37,218 bases of DNA from Bacillota bacterium. Lineage in GTDB: Bacteria > Bacillota_I > Bacilli_A > RF39 > UBA660. The stretch is from positions 1-37,218 of the forward strand of contig JAEWBI010000006.1 of assembly GCA_023391185.1 (NCBI GenBank), written 5' to 3'. Numbering within the stretch: position 1 is the first letter of the stretch; every line of letters begins with the position of its first letter. A program made the position numbers and the translations under genes. The notes under the pieces were generated by a model. It searched no databases. It was given only the letters and a program-made list of their open reading frames with translations, and was not told the DNA's origin. This document shows positions 34,649-37,218 of this stretch, piece after piece.

Positions 34649-35245
34649 GTAATAATTCCTTTTATTTACTTGCTTTGCTCTCGCAATTGATAGACTATTC
34701 TCGGGAACATTTTTAATTATTGTTGATCCAGCAGCAATGAGAGAATTGCAGCCAATTTCTACTGGCGCAATTAAATTACTATTACAACCAATAAAAGAAT
34801 TATCATTTATTATCGTTTTATTCTTGCTTATACCATCGAAATTAGCGGTAATTGCTCCTGCACCAATATTTATATTTCTTCCTAATTCAGCGTCTCCTAT
34901 ATACGAAAGATGCGGTATTTTAGTATTATTTCCAGTATTTATATTTTTTAATTCAACAAATGAACCAATTCTATTATTTTTACCTATTTTTACTTTATCA
35001 TGTATATTTGCATAAGGTCCAACAACAGTACAATCACCGATAGACGCATCAATAATTTGGGAATTGTATATTATACAATTATCACCAATAATACAATTTT
35101 TAATAAAACAACCAGGATATATAATAGTATTATTCCCTATTATAGATACTCCCTCAATTATAACATTAGGATAAATTATAACTTCCTCACCAAAAGTAAC
35201 ATCCTCAGAAATATAAGTATTATTTTTATCTATATATTTAGTCAT
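34631..35245 (-). CDS. Left-handed beta-helix protein like the C-terminal half of GlmU
   Basis: Predicted 204 residues made of hexapeptide repeats. The segment PHLSYIGDAELGRNINIGAGAITANFDGISKNKT (by its parts HLSYIGDAELG, NIGAG and ANFDG) and the end VPENSLSIARAKQ match the glucosamine-1-phosphate acetyltransferase domain of GlmU, including its catalytic His in PHLSYIGDAE. The N-terminal uridylyltransferase half is absent (GlmU has about 450 residues). Where GlmU has GPxARLRPG, this protein has GPYANIHDK, so the two sugar-phosphate-contact arginines are replaced. It may acetylate a different sugar or act with a separate nucleotidyltransferase (inference). It overlaps the dehydrogenase stop by one base, with AAGAAGG upstream. 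Confidence 0.8.
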   Translation of the reverse strand: MTKYIDKNNTYISEDVTFGEEVIIYPNVIIEGVSIIGNNTIIYPGCFIKNCIIGDNCIIYNSQIIDASIGDCTVVGPYANIHDKVKIGKNNRIGSFVELKNINTGNNTKIPHLSYIGDAELGRNINIGAGAITANFDGISKNKTIINDNSFIGCNSNLIAPVEIGCNSLIAAGSTIIKNVPENSLSIARAKQVNKRNYYKKNKV

Positions 35246-35997
35246 TACTTAGCCTTCTTTTTTTGTATATTATATGTTATTCTTATAATTGCTTTAATTG
35301 GTAAAAATCTGCTTAAGAACTTTGCTATTTTAATATTGAAGCCAGGTATTATAACTAACTTATTATTAAATAATTGTTTTATTGTATATTTTGCTACATC
35401 ATAACTGTCTAAAGCTTTTATACCAAATTCTACTCCAGCAACTGAATTAAATTCAGTATTAACTGGGCCTGGGCACAAAACGCTTACTTTGACATCGCTT
35501 TTAGATCTTCTTAATTCTTCATATATAGCACATGTTAAATTATAAACATATGATTTGCTCGCATAATATGAAGCCATTAATGGTCCTGGTTGAAATGCTG
35601 CTGATGAAGCTACATTTAAAATATAGCCTTTATTTTTTCTTTTAAAATCTACTAAAAATAATTTCGTTAAAGTATGCACTGCTTTAATGTTAATATCAAT
35701 TAGATCAAGTTCTCTATCTAACTTGGTTAAATCAAATGAACCAAAAATACCAAAACCTGCATTATTTATTAAAATATCAATATCTTCATTTTTAAATTTA
35801 TTATAAAGTCTAGAGCAGTTAAAAGAACTTGATAAATCTGTACATATAATATCAACATTTGTATTTAATTCATCTCGTAATTCCTTTAATTTGTCTTTTC
35901 TTCTAGCAACTAGTATCAAATCATAACCTTTTTGACTTAATACTCTTGCAAAATCTGCTCCTAACCCTGAACTGGCTCCTGTTATTAATGCCTTCAT
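35245..35997 (-). CDS. Short-chain dehydrogenase/reductase
   Basis: Predicted 250 residues from the ATG at 35995-35997 (TAGGTGATAAA upstream); a longer frame upstream is a hydrophobic translation of the leader and is rejected. Classical SDR motifs: cofactor-binding TGASSGLG (near residue 6), NNAG, the catalytic Ser in NVASSAA, and YYASK with catalytic Tyr and Lys. An Arg-Arg-Lys after the second strand (VARRKDK) favours NADPH. The C-terminal 40 residues are basic and hydrophobic, as in the DltE/YqjQ-like group that may touch the membrane. The substrate is unknown. It heads a two-gene operon. Confidence 0.92.
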   Translation of the reverse strand: MKALITGASSGLGADFARVLSQKGYDLILVARRKDKLKELRDELNTNVDIICTDLSSSFNCSRLYNKFKNEDIDILINNAGFGIFGSFDLTKLDRELDLIDINIKAVHTLTKLFLVDFKRKNKGYILNVASSAAFQPGPLMASYYASKSYVYNLTCAIYEELRRSKSDVKVSVLCPGPVNTEFNSVAGVEFGIKALDSYDVAKYTIKQLFNNKLVIIPGFNIKIAKFLSRFLPIKAIIRITYNIQKKKAK

Positions 35998-36016
35998 TTT
36001 ATCACCTACTATAAAA

Positions 36017-36045
36017 ATTATATAATATAATTTGAAAATATACAA
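36017..36045 (-). promoter_or_regulatory. Promoter of the short-chain dehydrogenase operon
   Basis: TTGTAT (36040-36045), a 17-base spacer and TATAAT (36017-36022) on the minus strand, 19 bases before the ATG. It starts directly after the preceding terminator. Confidence 0.7.
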
Positions 36046-36073
36046 TAAAAGGTAAACTAAATAATAGTTTACC
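36046..36073 (-). terminator. Terminator of the pilin-like gene
   Basis: GGTAAACTA and TAGTTTACC (36051-36073) form a perfect 9-bp stem with a 5-base loop, then TTTTA on the minus strand. The stop codon at 36069 is inside one arm. Confidence 0.85.
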
Positions 36074-37199
36074 CTATAGTTTTTACTACATATGGATCAG
36101 TTGAAGTACCTGTTCCACTTGTGAAATTTATATTTCCATTAATTGTTAATTCTATATTCATGTTATTAGTTTGACTAGCTCTTGAATTGTAAATCAAACC
36201 TGAAGATGAATAGAATACTTCATAAGAGTTTGCAGAATTAGGTGTTGCTGTCCAAAATTGATTACTCATTTTAGCTAAATAATTATAGTTTGAACATGAC
36301 TCAGAATTTGCTGTTAAGCAGTTAATATCAATTGATACTTCCATAAGTTCAGATACATATGGTAACCCTGCTGCCATCAATTCTGATTTTGTTGTACATT
36401 CTGCTATCCCAGTTTTATCATTTGATTCTTCACTACGTCCACCAACACAATACTCCTTTGGTATAATAATAGACTTACTGTCGGAAGAAAAGTTTTCTTG
36501 ATTATTATAATAATCAAGAATTGAATCTTTAATACGACTATTCTCTGTGCCTTCAAAATAATTGATACCATAATTTCTTTTTATATCATTATTATATCTA
36601 TCATCCCATGATATGTATTTTGTTCCTGTTTGTTGTAATAATCTTATATTACCATCAGAATCCACTCTTAAAATTCTCCATGTTTGACCTGAAAAAGTTA
36701 AATAATTGTTAACATATTCTCCTCTAAAAACATAATAATTTCCTGTTTCATTAAAATATAATCCGTTACCTTCTGTAACTATATTTTTACTATCCGTTAT
36801 AACATCAGATAAAATTTTATAAGAATAATCACTTCCACAAGTTAATTTTGGATTATAACTGTAATAATCAGCGTTTTTAAAAACAGTAACTGATCCATTA
36901 CAATTAGTATCCTTACCTTTATACTTTGTTATTTCTTTCATATATCCACTAGAAACTAGAGCACTAATTGATATTTTTGTTTCACCATATATTTCATCAG
37001 TAATTTTATCAGGATTATCAGCAACATAACTTTTTGCTGCTCTAATCATAACATTTTCAAGCTGACTATTATTTATTTTTGTGCCAATAACAGCCTTAAC
37101 TATTATCAATAATATAATTAAAGCAAAAATTATTCCAATAGCAGTTAGCCCTAATTTAATTAGCTTTCTTTGTTGATCATTCATTTCTGGTTTTTTCAT
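36069..37199 (-). CDS. Membrane-anchored pilin-like exported protein
   Basis: Predicted 376 residues from the ATG at 37197-37199, but the frame stays open to the window edge and no ribosome site is visible, so the real start may lie outside. A basic tail and a membrane helix (about 14-37) precede a domain (about 45-120) with AAKSYVADNPDK, GETKISISALVSSGYM, a Cys and YNPKLTCGSDY. This parallels the N-terminus of the protein at 24891-26270. The C-terminal domain contains FSGQTWRILRVDSDGNIRLLQQ, FWTATP and a GTGTSTDPYVV end, seen in exported proteins of uncultured gut Firmicutes (recollection). Six cysteines suggest disulphides. No sorting signal. The function is unknown; surface display is inferred. 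Confidence 0.8.
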   Translation of the reverse strand: MKKPEMNDQQRKLIKLGLTAIGIIFALIILLIIVKAVIGTKINNSQLENVMIRAAKSYVADNPDKITDEIYGETKISISALVSSGYMKEITKYKGKDTNCNGSVTVFKNADYYSYNPKLTCGSDYSYKILSDVITDSKNIVTEGNGLYFNETGNYYVFRGEYVNNYLTFSGQTWRILRVDSDGNIRLLQQTGTKYISWDDRYNNDIKRNYGINYFEGTENSRIKDSILDYYNNQENFSSDSKSIIIPKEYCVGGRSEESNDKTGIAECTTKSELMAAGLPYVSELMEVSIDINCLTANSESCSNYNYLAKMSNQFWTATPNSANSYEVFYSSSGLIYNSRASQTNNMNIELTINGNINFTSGTGTSTDPYVVKTIG

Positions 37200-37218
37200 A
37201 TTTTTTAAATCTTCTAAA

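Noticed and set aside
1..37218. Mobile elements, tRNA or rRNA genes and attachment sites
   Set aside because: I saw no transposase, integrase, inverted terminal repeats, tRNA-like cloverleaf or rRNA sequence; the only defence-type gene is the Abi_2 protein and it has no flanking mobility genes.

Overview
The window is a stretch of a very AT-rich chromosome in which every supported gene lies on the minus strand. The gene order rplM-rpsI preceded by ecfA1-ecfA2-ecfT-truA, the strong AGGAGG-type ribosome binding sites, TTGnnn-N17-TATAAT promoters and an L-lactate dehydrogenase point to a low-GC Firmicute. TGA is a stop codon (truA and ecfT end in TGA), so this is not a code-4 mollicute. Exported proteins with asparagine- and serine-rich linkers suggest a reduced-genome, fermentative uncultured member of the Bacilli, perhaps host-associated. 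The lineage is inference.

Layout in transcription order, from high to low coordinates. 37199-36069: membrane-anchored pilin-like protein. 35997-34631: short-chain dehydrogenase and a stand-alone left-handed beta-helix protein like the C-terminal half of GlmU. 34563-30651: energy-coupling module ecfA1-ecfA2-ecfT, truA and a membrane-anchored protein. 30507-29650: rplM-rpsI with its own promoter and a leader hairpin. 29549-26416: lactate dehydrogenase, an rRNA-type methyltransferase, a pseudouridine synthase and a cell-wall amidase. 26270-21580: an operon with a Cys-rich pilin-like protein, a 1009-residue coiled-coil transmembrane protein with a Thr/Pro stalk, and a small cytosolic protein. 21498-18258: HEPN-type Abi protein, HtrA protease, nitroreductase and a secreted CPHC thioredoxin.

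The most striking region is 17984 to beyond position 1, apparently a single operon of at least 18 kb. It encodes a divergent F1-type rotary ATPase in classical atp order (c, b/delta-like, alpha, gamma, beta, epsilon-like). The genes are embedded between membrane-anchored extracellular proteins: 1728 and 456 residues upstream, 231 and more than 1820 residues downstream. Alpha and beta keep P-loops, the catalytic glutamate and the arginine finger, so ATP hydrolysis looks intact. The c-like subunit has Asn60 exactly where the ion-carrying Asp/Glu should be, and no recognisable a subunit is present. The four exported proteins appear to share a membrane-proximal domain, and three continue into linkers and fibronectin-III-like repeats.

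My reading, as inference, is that this is not an ATP synthase. It looks like an ATP-hydrolysing machine coupled through a non-ion-translocating membrane ring to large surface proteins. It would be comparable in concept to the F1-like ATPases of mycoplasmas, some of which drive gliding, but with a c-ring homologue and a different set of surface partners.
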